Shown here piece after piece: positions 37,401 to 46,400 of a DNA stretch of 58,061 nt. The stretch is from an uncultured Spirochaetaceae bacterium. Its GTDB lineage: Bacteria; Spirochaetota; Spirochaetia; Treponematales; Treponemataceae. The DNA is taken from the NCBI GenBank assembly GCA_902789325.1, contig CADANN010000018.1, forward strand, positions 1 to 58,061, given 5' to 3'. The notes under the pieces are model-generated. The model saw nothing but the letters and a program-made list of their open reading frames with translations, ran no database searches and had not been told where the DNA came from. A program made the position numbers and the translations under genes. Within the stretch, counting starts at the first letter, position 1, and each line of letters opens with the position of its first letter.

Positions 37401-40172
37401 TTTATGACCATAAAGGGCGATAACGTAACCTTTACACCGGAAGTTATAGGTGGTAATGGTGCCTTGTATTACAGTAATGCCGAAGAGACCTTGCAGGAAA
37501 ATAGAATCCAGTTCAATGATAGTAATAATCAGCCTATTTATGGAACAGATTCAATAAACGGAAATTACACCGAGACTGATAAAAATGGACAGTCTTATAT
37601 AAAAGGTCAGACAATGTCATTTGTACTTGCCAAGGAAAATCTTGGCAACAACAGTGACCTGACAGAATTCAACTATTGGATTTGGGATAGCACCTTAGGA
37701 ACAAGACAGTTAAATTCTACGATGACAGTAGCTCTAAAAATCTTAAATTCAACCACAGAAAATCCGAAGGTAGAATTTACTCCATTCTATTGGAACAGCA
37801 AAGATGACAATAGTCTCTTTGAAAATAAAAGAGAAAACGGACATATTGAACTTGTAGAGGCTTTACCAACGGCTACGTTTAAAACTGGTAATTCTGGTAT
37901 AAATGACCGCGACCCTAAGGTCTCTGGAAAAATTACCATTCGTGGTTATGTACGGGATGATATCCGTCTCAAACAGATTAAGCTTCAAGTTCCAGATTTC
38001 CCAGGTTTAACTTCCGAAGTTCTTGTCGCTGAGTACAAAATAGAAAATGGTACTGCATATTGGACAGGTACAGATAAGATGAACGATGAGCATTGGAAGT
38101 TCTCTGTTACAAAAGATACAAATGATGGAGACGGTCATAAAGCAGAATGGGAATTCAGCTGGGATACTTCGTATATAGATGGCATAACTAAAGAAAATGC
38201 TCAGGTTATTGTTTCCGCAGTTGCCGGAAAAGACAGTGATACAAGATATTCTGACGAAACTAAATTCCAGATGGATATTGTTCCATATATTACAAAGGTA
38301 ATAACTCCTCTTTGTGATACAGCATCTGATAATTACAGAAGCGCTTTTGGACATTATCCTGTAAAGCCAGGTGATAAATTGACTTTAAAAGGCTTTAATT
38401 TGCAGCAGGGCAATACACAGGGGGCTATTACCGTAACAGTAGGAACAGATTGGAAATCTGGAAATCTTAACTCTGTAACAACAAATGAAAAAACATATCA
38501 GTTTATTAATGGCTTAAATGATAACAATGCAAGTGGAGAATATACTCTTAAAGATGAAGATAAAGCACAGTTGACTACTTCCGAAGGTAAAGATATCTAT
38601 GAAAATCTTTACAACCGCCAGCCAGATGGACTTAATAACAACACTCTAACAGATGATATTTATCTGGATATCTGGGATTTTACAGAAGCTGTAAAGCCAG
38701 TAAAAGGCCACATAGACCAGCCAATTATGAAAATTAACCCTGCTACAGGAATTATCGGCTTTGCATTTGCAGATGGTTCTACCTATTTTAGCATGGGTGG
38801 TAATGTAATAGATAATGGAAGCTCTTCAGAAACCGACTATTCTTATAATTACTGGCTGGGTGCTTACGACCGTTTTACCTCTATAGGCTTTGCATATGAT
38901 AAATGGGGATACTCTTATGGAGTTGCTGCAGGTGGTGATATAAATGGAACTCCAACATTAGATGCATTTTCTTTTATGACCAGCAGATGGGGTGTTTGTG
39001 AAAAGAAAGCAGATGCATCAAAAAACAGTAGTATTAATAAACGAAGATTGGAAAGAATTGGACAGAATAATGGTACTGTTATTGTAAATAAACAGAGAAT
39101 TCAAAGTCCAAGTTTAGCAACTACATCTTATAAAGATGGACAAAGTAAAAACACTACCAATGTATATCTTGCATATTTTGATGACATAAATAAACAAATT
39201 CGTTTTAGAGCTGGTTCAACAAATTCTACATCAACATCTTCAATTGGAATGATTGCAGATGATTGTACTTATAATACTGCTGTAACATATAACGCTTCCA
39301 ATGATACTGTAAAAAAAGTAAATTTAATTGCAGGAAAAGATAGTGCATCAGGAAAAGAGGCAGGAAAAAATCTTTCTATAAGTGTAATTCCTAAAGCTGT
39401 ATCAGGCGAAGAAAATGATGTAGTAGTTATTGTATGGTATGATGAAGAAAATAAAACACTCTGGTATGGTTATAATAAAACCCCTATAGCAAGTGGAAAA
39501 GGTAAAGGAAGCGGAGCAGAATGGGTAATTTCCAGAGTATTTGATGAGACTACAATCTATGAATGTGCGGGTGCAAACTGCCAGATAATTGCAGATGAAC
39601 TTGGTGGTGTTCATATTGCTGCCTATGATGAAGACAATGGAGACCTTGTTTATGCTTATACAGATTCTCCATACGATTCAAAGGTTACTTTCAAGACCTG
39701 TATCGTAGACTCTTATGGGGTAGTCGGTTCAAACATCAGCCTGGATATTGCATTAAATGAGGCCGGCACTGTTGCAGTTCCAAGAATTGGTTATTATGAC
39801 ATCTCTAATGGTTATCCAAAATATGCATACTTCGTTAGCGAAAATACAGAAAAGCTGTCTGGCGCAGAAAACGATATGTTTACCGGCAACTGGGAATGTA
39901 CAATTGTTCCAACAACAAGTAATGTTTCCTTAGATAACAGTAAACAGACAAACCTCATAAATGTTGGTGTCTGGAAGGATAAAGATACTGGAAAAATCAA
40001 AAACAGTACGACAGGTAATAATAGTCAGGTAAATCAGTTTAATGGTTATAACTCAACATCCTACGGCGTTGTTTACGGTAACGGTTCAAAGAATGCAGTG
40101 CTCGGCTATCTTGTTGCAGAAGATTCTTCTAACGACTTCATAGAAACAGCGCAAATCAAGCCAACAAATTAG
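28452..40172 (+). CDS. giant Ig-like repeat lipoprotein 2
   Basis: A 3,906-residue intact paralogue. It has signal MKKLLHFITV... with lipobox FFSC (cysteine at residue 21), then TIGLGESVDTEVPT and GTWKDDGTI. The N-terminal 500 residues match giant 1 and 3 block by block (IDNTPPLIALTRP, SYGQTFTLTG, FSLNPANNPKFNIS). The stalk has about twelve modules with D-x-A-G-N ends. Near residue 2,930 lies an EF-hand-like loop (DYNGNGSEDEGE). The IPT/TIG-like GHYPVKPGDKLTLKGFNL is near 3,300 and the propeller-like region runs from about 3,570 to the end. GGAGGAG at 28441-28447 is its ribosome-binding site. A surface stalk with a binding tip is the likely role; the ligand is unknown. Confidence 0.92.
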   Translation: MKKLLHFITVLLISIILFFSCTIGLGESVDTEVPTVSIVSPDPHAVFSICGDFLIQGTWKDDGTIKSVVVTLKQDKDKKAKEFSYNAVFNEHRDNEHIWQCMIPAASEAEITDGSYLVSVKITDMSGHNSTATSQIVIDNTPPLIALTRPSSASVDTEIDSYGQTFTLTGEAADDSGVSSIVMDIYSSADIENPENKLYTKTLKNVLNNIKLTVAQFKEGDETNDYYKIYKQATVENAIDKTFYCTITAYDGAVSFPSDGSGPIEKGNSIDTYYLRDSISDLLKSYKSTGLYHISAGNYEEQNVSADELNMDEYKITIGKFSLNPANNPKFNISDRFRITDNGVNSETAKVIDGEPIIVEVVPGLDGIAIDPDTLKMFTRKCDEHGNVLAGEEGEKKYLECSQPIGNETSYKVTAIISRNNYDYNSFYLIGIEGKDIQGNPVVAYVPNGYGFVFVSSGLLPSVTVETPADGAVFKKGADVEVKGTIYYPEEGEFSIRLNDEPLFTVTNESKISPESLTVGQLSYIKDEHTDGLYSFKYIIPAEKFNQSATLDYALTFPDRDATLAVPHGPADRSITYDVELPEVTLNFSGTAEDNELLGPLAYNFGEDGIRADTKEYLNAKFAFECKVNDNIGIDFTNSKIQIIEKTADDSENVKQTLAVNSENKTFKDVDTEGFANGSILVVRATIFDTAGNSTSTEASYEVNQTTDKPLIFPVNDAGNESTAKISFALDTKAKVQAQKDYNIVSADSPSVKLKFIDDDCIVGKNPILKFSYWKANQSESGDEPEVKEFSTNELENTDEFIIENAETDFYILKFIFIDGVDSTKTTEKQFCIRVAPKAPAVKLEDVSVEYVTNSSVENKTADAKVAITNKIIINSTEAPFRISSQVEKLDAEGNAQVIIPYKAFEELTDAVVTENSTDGTFVYENPYEIPESFENGKYQITYKVYDKSKQTSEDSITDAITFYVDKTPEEITDIEVSSSDSQPFVVTCTKNGDAPVEYYWSFTEADAAVPAYGASVYKKTAGVNNKVKLSDLFTSEGNKTVHVYAVDRAGNRSNIKSKNFIYDVSAPGAELVEKNFTSKDKFELNAKASDSWGIKKLELWQKKDNEEASKAAEQSYAESETLVTVANWKIENLPETIPEDTFAKYEYFVKAFDLADKTSNSEVITVTVDNKKPVCSITTPTEAVLNGSLGEISGTASDGASVTEGIGLKNLYYQLYRVNDAGEKTLFGSEETIELSGAINATWKISKTLGEGNDLTEGAYSLSVYAEDMAGNKGESKSINFFVDFAAPVVTSAKVGTLVLEKEKTVYLKTDTAISVSGTITETNGIKSVTINEQPANVALVDQNVSNGRYSFNVSELAIPPANEDFSIVIKVTDKAGLESVNNYIVHNDKTAPSVLFSKPIVGENRLLNGENSLYDKDFKFIGSFDDGIGSGAISYKYKISSTEITPTSDGTYAMTDWPGVSGKDFNIPKNLSKEGTDSTSEGLYYLYLYVEDKAGNSSTSWISYWVDEKQPEISSLTEINATGQNKDGIPVVNNTFTIGGTASDGNKIDYVEIKEGELLIKKFTNTESLEPFEFTESLAVAGENAVANGKHTYTVTAVDKAGRVSASSIKEVWVDTKLPDISVSGVTSPVAYTSSDSTETKWYKTSDIKFEISASDTTETGSGIFQVMASSNPSDDSSWVMFTEKDGSYNGSINCSKQGFNQVTFRAIDNAGNPKTINYSVYIDTESPVSAAIESLTVGQVPFTDFSNKILVNGSKYVIVSLSAQDFYAEEDTQKATGSGVKEITAKIGTQALTGVTSSYDTDKWTLTIPGDSLRSGTLIFDVKDNVENAAFEYTSDVIFELDNEEPDTAVINEVKNADTTDNTKKHVNKTFTLTGKAHDSNRLLSIELQYKKHNAEQWKSYTTIYDNLTSWSIPVNTTEKDSEENNIFEDKTLYDFQIIVLDTAQNSKTSAAKTVYVNQDSDIPVLTFKDMNLTEMDTANPAECGTNEIRIIVYDDDGKIKSLEYRIGEEGKWTTAILSNSSYILNLNDGTYNGEDKGLIYFKVVDAADGSFTAPKLKGKEDSSTDKTALYALVDTTAPYIQVLNVSRTGNNDDWINSALFNDYLGGDSQHNRLYLSITAYDANSVEEVSYQFSKGSEVIPVNMAIVSVQKKQDGFYYYQFKTVEPLSVQGLESGQYTLLVTVKDKKKERQTSKEFFIDNTPPEVLVHEHNNPDHIELIGSAFTLQGSFNNADVGTTLKYQVTDSPNTSNLSDDAWVEAEGVSVGYWKIYFDSKENGIEGGYTHGKSPKYLIADARSDLTISSEGKVVYTDNEPFEDPLLCYFHLKGTDSYGNYSIYSLPLKLDPLGEIPDIYLDSPEIPLNFTAENSKLVSGIIRLSGHVNAVNSIKRTAENPNSGVYIQIDPSFNGTFAENWHTKPMPSGKTFAEANYTIVSFGPEEKSKQGIYVDDNLSWAFQLNKKSNFETANGTSTIAFRLFVVDVENNVSRSDDVTYVMRVNAGVPKIGSSEELKLYRYGWSDSNGNLVGYTKSPTDTALYGINDPVCEGSSTGTRGDGLIYTPSIKDYKENMFLKGKWFLTGSVEDEDHISLFTINDIDAKSATEIEWTSEGNTKTYGYRIHHVVGNTANVSEVLTYKILAKDGNSETAESDKNDKEENIIIRVDNKGPEVALDTSENYGISKAIQNKDGFYKIKSAATESGDESGFLRTVFFFANGTSTNETPGRVYDSYIKNSKLYNEDPDNVLDCSSLKYEDGLYWKTGNVTAIDKSARQITLESTDVNLHTGGLVKLGGIIYTVKKIETSGTVLTLDGAPDLGRTVSSTSKAPLYIAIGHVVDHFGLESAGTTKNSAGYYSDISGDDDDCMMESVNTTGTTTRWEASINSHNLRDGAIEIHYVVFDKAGNYTETIINDAVVKNNAPRLASLKLWTDYNGNGSEDEGEYKTYYNSAKTRTFERADGHQYKEERATAVTENLNVYGEDSTAFMTIKGDNVTFTPEVIGGNGALYYSNAEETLQENRIQFNDSNNQPIYGTDSINGNYTETDKNGQSYIKGQTMSFVLAKENLGNNSDLTEFNYWIWDSTLGTRQLNSTMTVALKILNSTTENPKVEFTPFYWNSKDDNSLFENKRENGHIELVEALPTATFKTGNSGINDRDPKVSGKITIRGYVRDDIRLKQIKLQVPDFPGLTSEVLVAEYKIENGTAYWTGTDKMNDEHWKFSVTKDTNDGDGHKAEWEFSWDTSYIDGITKENAQVIVSAVAGKDSDTRYSDETKFQMDIVPYITKVITPLCDTASDNYRSAFGHYPVKPGDKLTLKGFNLQQGNTQGAITVTVGTDWKSGNLNSVTTNEKTYQFINGLNDNNASGEYTLKDEDKAQLTTSEGKDIYENLYNRQPDGLNNNTLTDDIYLDIWDFTEAVKPVKGHIDQPIMKINPATGIIGFAFADGSTYFSMGGNVIDNGSSSETDYSYNYWLGAYDRFTSIGFAYDKWGYSYGVAAGGDINGTPTLDAFSFMTSRWGVCEKKADASKNSSINKRRLERIGQNNGTVIVNKQRIQSPSLATTSYKDGQSKNTTNVYLAYFDDINKQIRFRAGSTNSTSTSSIGMIADDCTYNTAVTYNASNDTVKKVNLIAGKDSASGKEAGKNLSISVIPKAVSGEENDVVVIVWYDEENKTLWYGYNKTPIASGKGKGSGAEWVISRVFDETTIYECAGANCQIIADELGGVHIAAYDEDNGDLVYAYTDSPYDSKVTFKTCIVDSYGVVGSNISLDIALNEAGTVAVPRIGYYDISNGYPKYAYFVSENTEKLSGAENDMFTGNWECTIVPTTSNVSLDNSKQTNLINVGVWKDKDTGKIKNSTTGNNSQVNQFNGYNSTSYGVVYGNGSKNAVLGYLVAEDSSNDFIETAQIKPTN

Positions 40173-40197
40173 CAAACAATATCACCCGCAAACCACA

Positions 40198-40227
40198 GCC
40201 CTTGCCATCCCGGCAAGGGCTTTTTTT
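40198..40227 (+). terminator. rho-independent terminator after giant gene 2
   Basis: GCCCTTGCC (40198-40206) pairs with GGCAAGGGC (40212-40220) around a 5-nt loop, followed by seven T. Confidence 0.95.
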
Positions 40228-40376
40228 ACACAAAAATTTGCTTTTCAAATTGCCTCGTGTTAAAATCAATAAGAATATAGCTAGAAAAGTTGTTTCAAAC
40301 CCTTCATTTCCTATCTGACCCTTCAAGTAAAACGATTTTTCTTCCGATATTTAAAAAGCGGAGTACTCTCTACATT

Positions 40377-40405
40377 TTTTGCATCAAAACGTGAGAGTTT
40401 ATAAA
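40377..40405 (+). promoter_or_regulatory. candidate promoter of giant gene 3
   Basis: TTTTGC (40377-40382), 17 bp, TATAAA (40400-40405). The -35 is weak; TTGCAT with a 15-bp spacer is an alternative reading. The word AAAGTTTCTTAA (40424-40435), shared with the leader of giant gene 1, lies in the leader. Confidence 0.35.
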
Positions 40406-40434
40406 ACTTATTAAGCCTCAAAAAAAGTTTCTTA

Positions 40435-40450
40435 ACGATTCAGGAGTCGT
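40435..40450 (+). promoter_or_regulatory. hairpin covering the ribosome-binding site of giant gene 3
   Basis: ACGATT (40435-40440) can pair with AGTCGT (40445-40450) across loop CAGG. The Shine-Dalgarno AGGAG (40442-40446) is partly in the loop and partly in the stem. Such a fold could lower or tune translation. Confidence 0.4.
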
Positions 40451-40453
40451 TGT

Positions 40454-43400
40454 ATGAAAAAACGTGGTTTGTTTGCAATTCTTTTTGGAATGGCAGTATT
40501 GTCATTTGGTCTTTTTAATTCATGTGATATCGACATTGGTCTTGGTTCGGCAGTAGACGTTGAGCCACCTACGTTGTTTATCGAGAATCCGCCGGCTTCA
40601 AAAATAATCCGCGACGCTTTCCCTATCAACGGAACCTATAAGGATGACGGAACAATTTCGGCTATTACTGTTGAATTAACTAATACCGAAACACAGGTGA
40701 AGTATCCGAAGATTGACGGAACCTGGGGTAAAGAAAATACCTGGTCTGCAACTGTAGATCCTATAAAATTAAAAATTCCAGATGGAAAATACGAAGCAAC
40801 CATCACAATTTCCGATAATGGTGGGCACCACTCTACAAGTACCCGCTCATTTATTATAGATAATACTGCGCCGGTAGTAGTTCTTTCTCGTCCGGCTTCA
40901 GATGCATCTGAAACAGATCTCAATAAGATTGAATCTTACGGTCAGTACCTTACTCTCGAAGGTCAGGCTGCAGATGACAATGATATCGAAAAAATTGTAA
41001 TTAAATTCTATAGTAAGGATGATCCTGATAAAGCCCCTATTATAAAAGAAATTACAAGCATTCCACCAACAATCTCTCTCGATGTAGCAAAATTCCTGGA
41101 TGAAAACGATCCTACATATACAGATCTCTATGGTACCGACAAAAATGCCGGTGAAAAATATTATTACTGTACAATTTCTGCCTTTGATGGCGCAAAACGC
41201 TATCCTGCCAAAGGTGATGAAAAAGCAGATGATGATTACGGAAACGAAGAAAGCTCATATATTCTCTGGACGGACTGGGAAAAATTCCAGAGCGAATATT
41301 CAAAAACAACTGGCAGCTCTTCAAAAATCAAACTTCCTGAATTGTATTCTATAAAGGCTGGTAAATCTGAAACAACACAGGAACGTTCAGTTTCTGAAAA
41401 AACTTTGATTTCAGATTTCTTCGAAAAAGCAATTTCACGCGGAAGCTTTAAACTTAATCCGCTTAACAATCCATCTTACTCAATTTCGGGCTTAGACATT
41501 GGCCTTGCAAATGATGTAGAAAATGAGCGTCCACTTACAGTTCAGCTTTCGAAAGGTTTGGACGGACTTTCTCTCGATACTGACAACATGAAGGTTTATC
41601 TGATTCCTCTTACAATAGAAGATGATGGAACAGAAACTCGTGGTAAAAAAATCTATCCTCAGCAATCAACATACGAAAAGAAAGGCGACGGACAGTTCAT
41701 TACTGTAATTCAGAAAGACAACGTAAAAGATTCAGACGGTAATGATACAAGCCTTGTTTACGGAACAACCTACGTAATTGGCGTAGACGGTGAAGATATT
41801 GAAGGCAACAAAATCGTTCCATCTTTCGACGGAAAAGAATTCTTCATCCGCTTTAAGGCAAAGAACGTAGCTCCTGGCCTCACAATTGATGAGCCGGTAG
41901 CTTCAACTTCATACCTCAAAAAAGGCGACAAACTTTTAATTAAGGGTACAACTTCTGTTCCAGACGGATACCCTACAGTCAGCATTACCTGCAAAAAAGG
42001 TGCCGAAACAACAGCCACAACAATTTATACTCACAAGGTAAAAGAGTCAGACAAACTCAAAGTCGAAGGCGGCCTCATCTATTACAACTGGCAGTTCGAA
42101 GTTCCAACATCAGGTTCAGCAAATGAATTCTTCTTTGATCAGGGAGATGAAAACAGCGACGACGATGCTTCCGACCAGTACGTTTTCGACATCACTTCCG
42201 ACTTAGACAACATGCCAACAAGCCGCACCAAAACAATTATTTATGACTTGTACGGACCTACAATCAGCATAGACACTATGCTTCCAACTGCAGAAAAGTA
42301 TAATGCTTTGGGAGAAAAACAGGCAGGCGACTACTTGAATGGTGACGTTACAATGAAAGTTGCTATTCTTGATGATTATGATTCTGTAAATACAGAAATT
42401 AAAGACTCTAACAACGACAAACGCCCATATTTTATTATCACAGATGAAACTGGAACTCCAATTTCATTCCGTGTTGGCTCAGAATCAGTAAAATCTATAA
42501 AACATTACATCACAACTCCAGCAAAGCAGCAATTTAAAATTAAGACCGAAGACATTGCAAGCGGCACAGATATTAAAAACATTAAAGTTCAGATTTTTGC
42601 AGAAGACCGTGCCGGAAACAAAGGTGTTGATATTGATGATAAAACCAAAACTTATTATGAACGCTCATACACTGTAGACCAGTCAACAGATATTCCTTGG
42701 ATTCTTCCAAAGAATTCAGCAACAACTGATTTGACTTATACAAAAGATCAAGCACAGGATTTATCAAACACAGAAGTAAATGTTTACTTTGCTAACCAGA
42801 CAGTTATGTATAAGATGATTGATGATGATGGTTTGGCTTATGCAAAATATCAGGTTATAAGTGAATCTAAAAATGGAACCAATGAAACAAAAAAAGAAGG
42901 AACAATCGATACAAAGGGTGCAAGTGAATATCAGCTTGATGTAACTATGCCAGATGAACCTGGTACTTATAAAGTATATTTGGAAACAAAAGATATAAAT
43001 ACACTTGATGGAACAGGTTCAGAACCTAAAACAACAAGCAAAACTTTCTATATCCGCATTACAGCTTCAGCACCAACAATTCAAGAAATTACACTTTTGA
43101 GTACAATTTTCAAGGGTTCAGATGTAATTACTCCAGCAGTTAATATAAAATCGGATCAATTACCATTTGTTTTGCAGCGCGTAGTAAAAGATGCTGCTGG
43201 TAATGAGATTGAAGCTCTTACAAAAACATTTGATAAAAATACTGAAGGTTATTCAGAACTTGGAAACCAAAATCCAAATGTAACAGATTCAATTACAATT
43301 TCTGATGGAATTTCAGAAACCAGCACTTACAAATCTGGTGATTATAAAGTTATCTACAAAGTAAAAGATAAGAACTCACGCTGGTCAGAAGAATATGAAA

Positions 43401-46400
43401 AGGATTTCACAGTAGATTTAATTCCACCTGTAATTTCAGAAGTTAAAGTTGCAGATGTTCTTTATGTTCCAGCAACATGGAATAATTCAAAGACACTTGC
43501 TTTGCAGGTTCAGGCTTCAGACGAGCATATTTCTACAGTAGAATACTCTTTGAATAACTCTACTTACACAGCTCTTTCTCATGAAAATGCTGCTTCGGCA
43601 TATACAGGTACAGCAGTATTCAATAACGAAGGTGCTACAAATACACTTTATATTCGTGCAAAAGATACTGCCGGAAATATTACTTATTTTGATGGAACAA
43701 CAGCAGACGGAACTCAAACTCTGTCTTCTGTAAATGTAAAAATTGATACAAGTGTTCCAAATCTTTCTGCAAAATTCTTCCAGAAAGGAACTGAAACACC
43801 AGTTGCAAAAGAAAATTCAATTTATGTAAAAGACAATACAAAGCTTACTGTTTATGGTAATTATGAAGATGCCCTTAGTGGAGCAGCCGAGCTTTCTCTA
43901 ACTCTTCCAGCAATTAATGAATCAGCTCCAACTGTTAAGTATTCAACAACAGCAATTGGAGATACCGTTGCAAGTATTCCTGCCGCAACAGAATATAAGC
44001 TGTATTCTGAAATTGCAGATAAAGCTTCTATTAAATCTTGGAAAGCTGAATTTACACCAAAAGCAAGCGGTGAATTCTATATTCAGGGTTCAGATTTAGT
44101 TTCAACAGAAAATAAGAATACAACCGCTAAGAATAAAGTATTTGATATTAATTATGATAAAGATTCTCCAGAATTTGAACTTTCAATCTTCAAAGGTTCA
44201 GATGGAAAAGAAGTTTACTATAATTCTACTAAGAAAAAGTATTATGTAAATAACACAAACAAGACCTTTGAACTTACAGGAACTTCTTCAGATAATATTG
44301 GTGTAGAATCTGTAACTCTTAAGATATCAGAGAATGGAACTACAAATCAGTTGAATCCATCAAGAGCAACAGACAGTACTCTTGGTCGCTGGAAGTTCAC
44401 TGGAATCAACATGCAGACTTGGACCGGAACTGGTGCAACAGCTGTTATTACAGTAACCGACAAGGCAGGAAACAGCGATTCATTAACTCTCGATATTGTA
44501 TTTGATACAACAAAGCCTGTAGCAACACATAATACTGATGATAGTGGTAAAGACCTTTATTTCCGCATTGGTGATTATAAAAACGATGGTGGGGATCCGG
44601 ATGTAGGAGGCAAGTATTCTTCAGGAACCTACGCAAATTCAACTTCTTTACTTGTTCGCGGTAATTTTGATGATGAAGAAAATGGTTCTGGAATCAATCA
44701 GTATTATTATAGGGTTTATAGTTCTGCCCCAACAAAAGTTGGTGATGATTTAATTTCTGATGTTGTGACTGACAACACAAAAGCAATCTTTAATCCGTCT
44801 GCCCCAGAAACAAAGAGTGTTGACTTTAATGTTAATAGCACAAATAAGGCAACATGGGATGCAATAATTGCTGATGTTGAAAATAATACAGACCAGGTTA
44901 TAGATGTTGGTCCTAAATCAGGTACAGATTATTATCAATATAGAAGAAATATAGTTACTAACTATAAAACAACAATTTCAAGCCTTTCTGAAGGAACAAA
45001 CTACGTTGTTATTGTTGCAGAAGATAACGCCGGTAACAGAAATGTAGATACAGTAACTTATTCTTTAAATGTCGATACAACTGTACCAAAAGTTACAAAG
45101 ATAGAAGGTGATTCAACAACTATAAATACGAATGTAACCCTTACAGTTACAATGGAAGAAGAACATCCTGATACTCCTGAAGTAGTAATCAAGAAAGATG
45201 GCATTGCACTTACACAAAAAGCAACAGTAAGTACACCAACACTAACAGCTGATGGTTCTAAATATACAAGTTCTGTAACAATTCCATTCTCAAGTACAGC
45301 AATTCTTGACGGAACCTATACAATCGAAGTTCGTGCAAAAGACAAGGCAAAGAACCTTTCTGACCCAGTTACAAAGACAATAATAAAGGATACAACAGAA
45401 CCGGTTATTGAAATTACAAAGCCAGATGGTGAATCATCAACATATATAAAGGATAACAACTATAAGTTCGAAGGAAAGATTACCGAGCTTAATGAAATTG
45501 GCACCGCAACTGCTGCTCTTTATAAAGTAGGAGAAACAACTGCAAAACAGACAGCAACACTTACTCCAAAGAGAACAAATGGCAGCGATACTGAGTGGAC
45601 ATGGTCTTGGCAGGTATACGGTCTTGAAGCTTCAGATTATTTTGTAAAAATAAATGCACAGGATCTTGCTGGTAATTCTGCAGTAGAACAACCAAGTGAT
45701 CCAATTAAGCTTGATAATACAGCACCAATTGTTAAAGTAACAGCAACAGGTCTCAAAGATACTGATTATCATACAGCAACAACTCTTACTTCAAAAGCAA
45801 CTTATTATGCAGGCCAGTCTTATGAAATTACTGTAGAAGTTGATGATGTTAATTTTGATTATGATGATGAAATATGTGTTTCAGAAAATACTGTAACTTC
45901 AAAGAAAGGAACTACAGCTAATACTGACTTTTCTGTTTCTAAGGTATCAGCAAAGTCTTTCAAGATTACTCCAACATATAATTCAACAGATATAAATGGA
46001 GATGGAACCTATGAATTTACAATTTCTGTAAAGGATAAAGCAGGAAATGAATCAGATCCTGTAATTATTAAGGTTCAGCGCGATATTACTCCTCCAGAAG
46101 TTAAGATACAAAGTCCTTCTGAACCTGAAGATGGTAAAATAAATGTCATAAAAGGTGAAAGTTATTCATTCCGCATTAGTGCAAAAGATGGTAGCGGTGT
46201 AGGTGTTGCAAATCTTGCCTATGCATTCTCACAGAAGTCAGATGTTCCTCTTGATACTGAATGGGTACCAGATAATGAATTTACAGATGGCGAAAAAATC
46301 ATTGAAATGCTGTTAAAATCTACAAAAACTCCAGAATCTGGAAAACTTTGTGAAGGTAACTGGTATCTTTATGCAAAATCAGCAGATAAGTCTGGTAATG

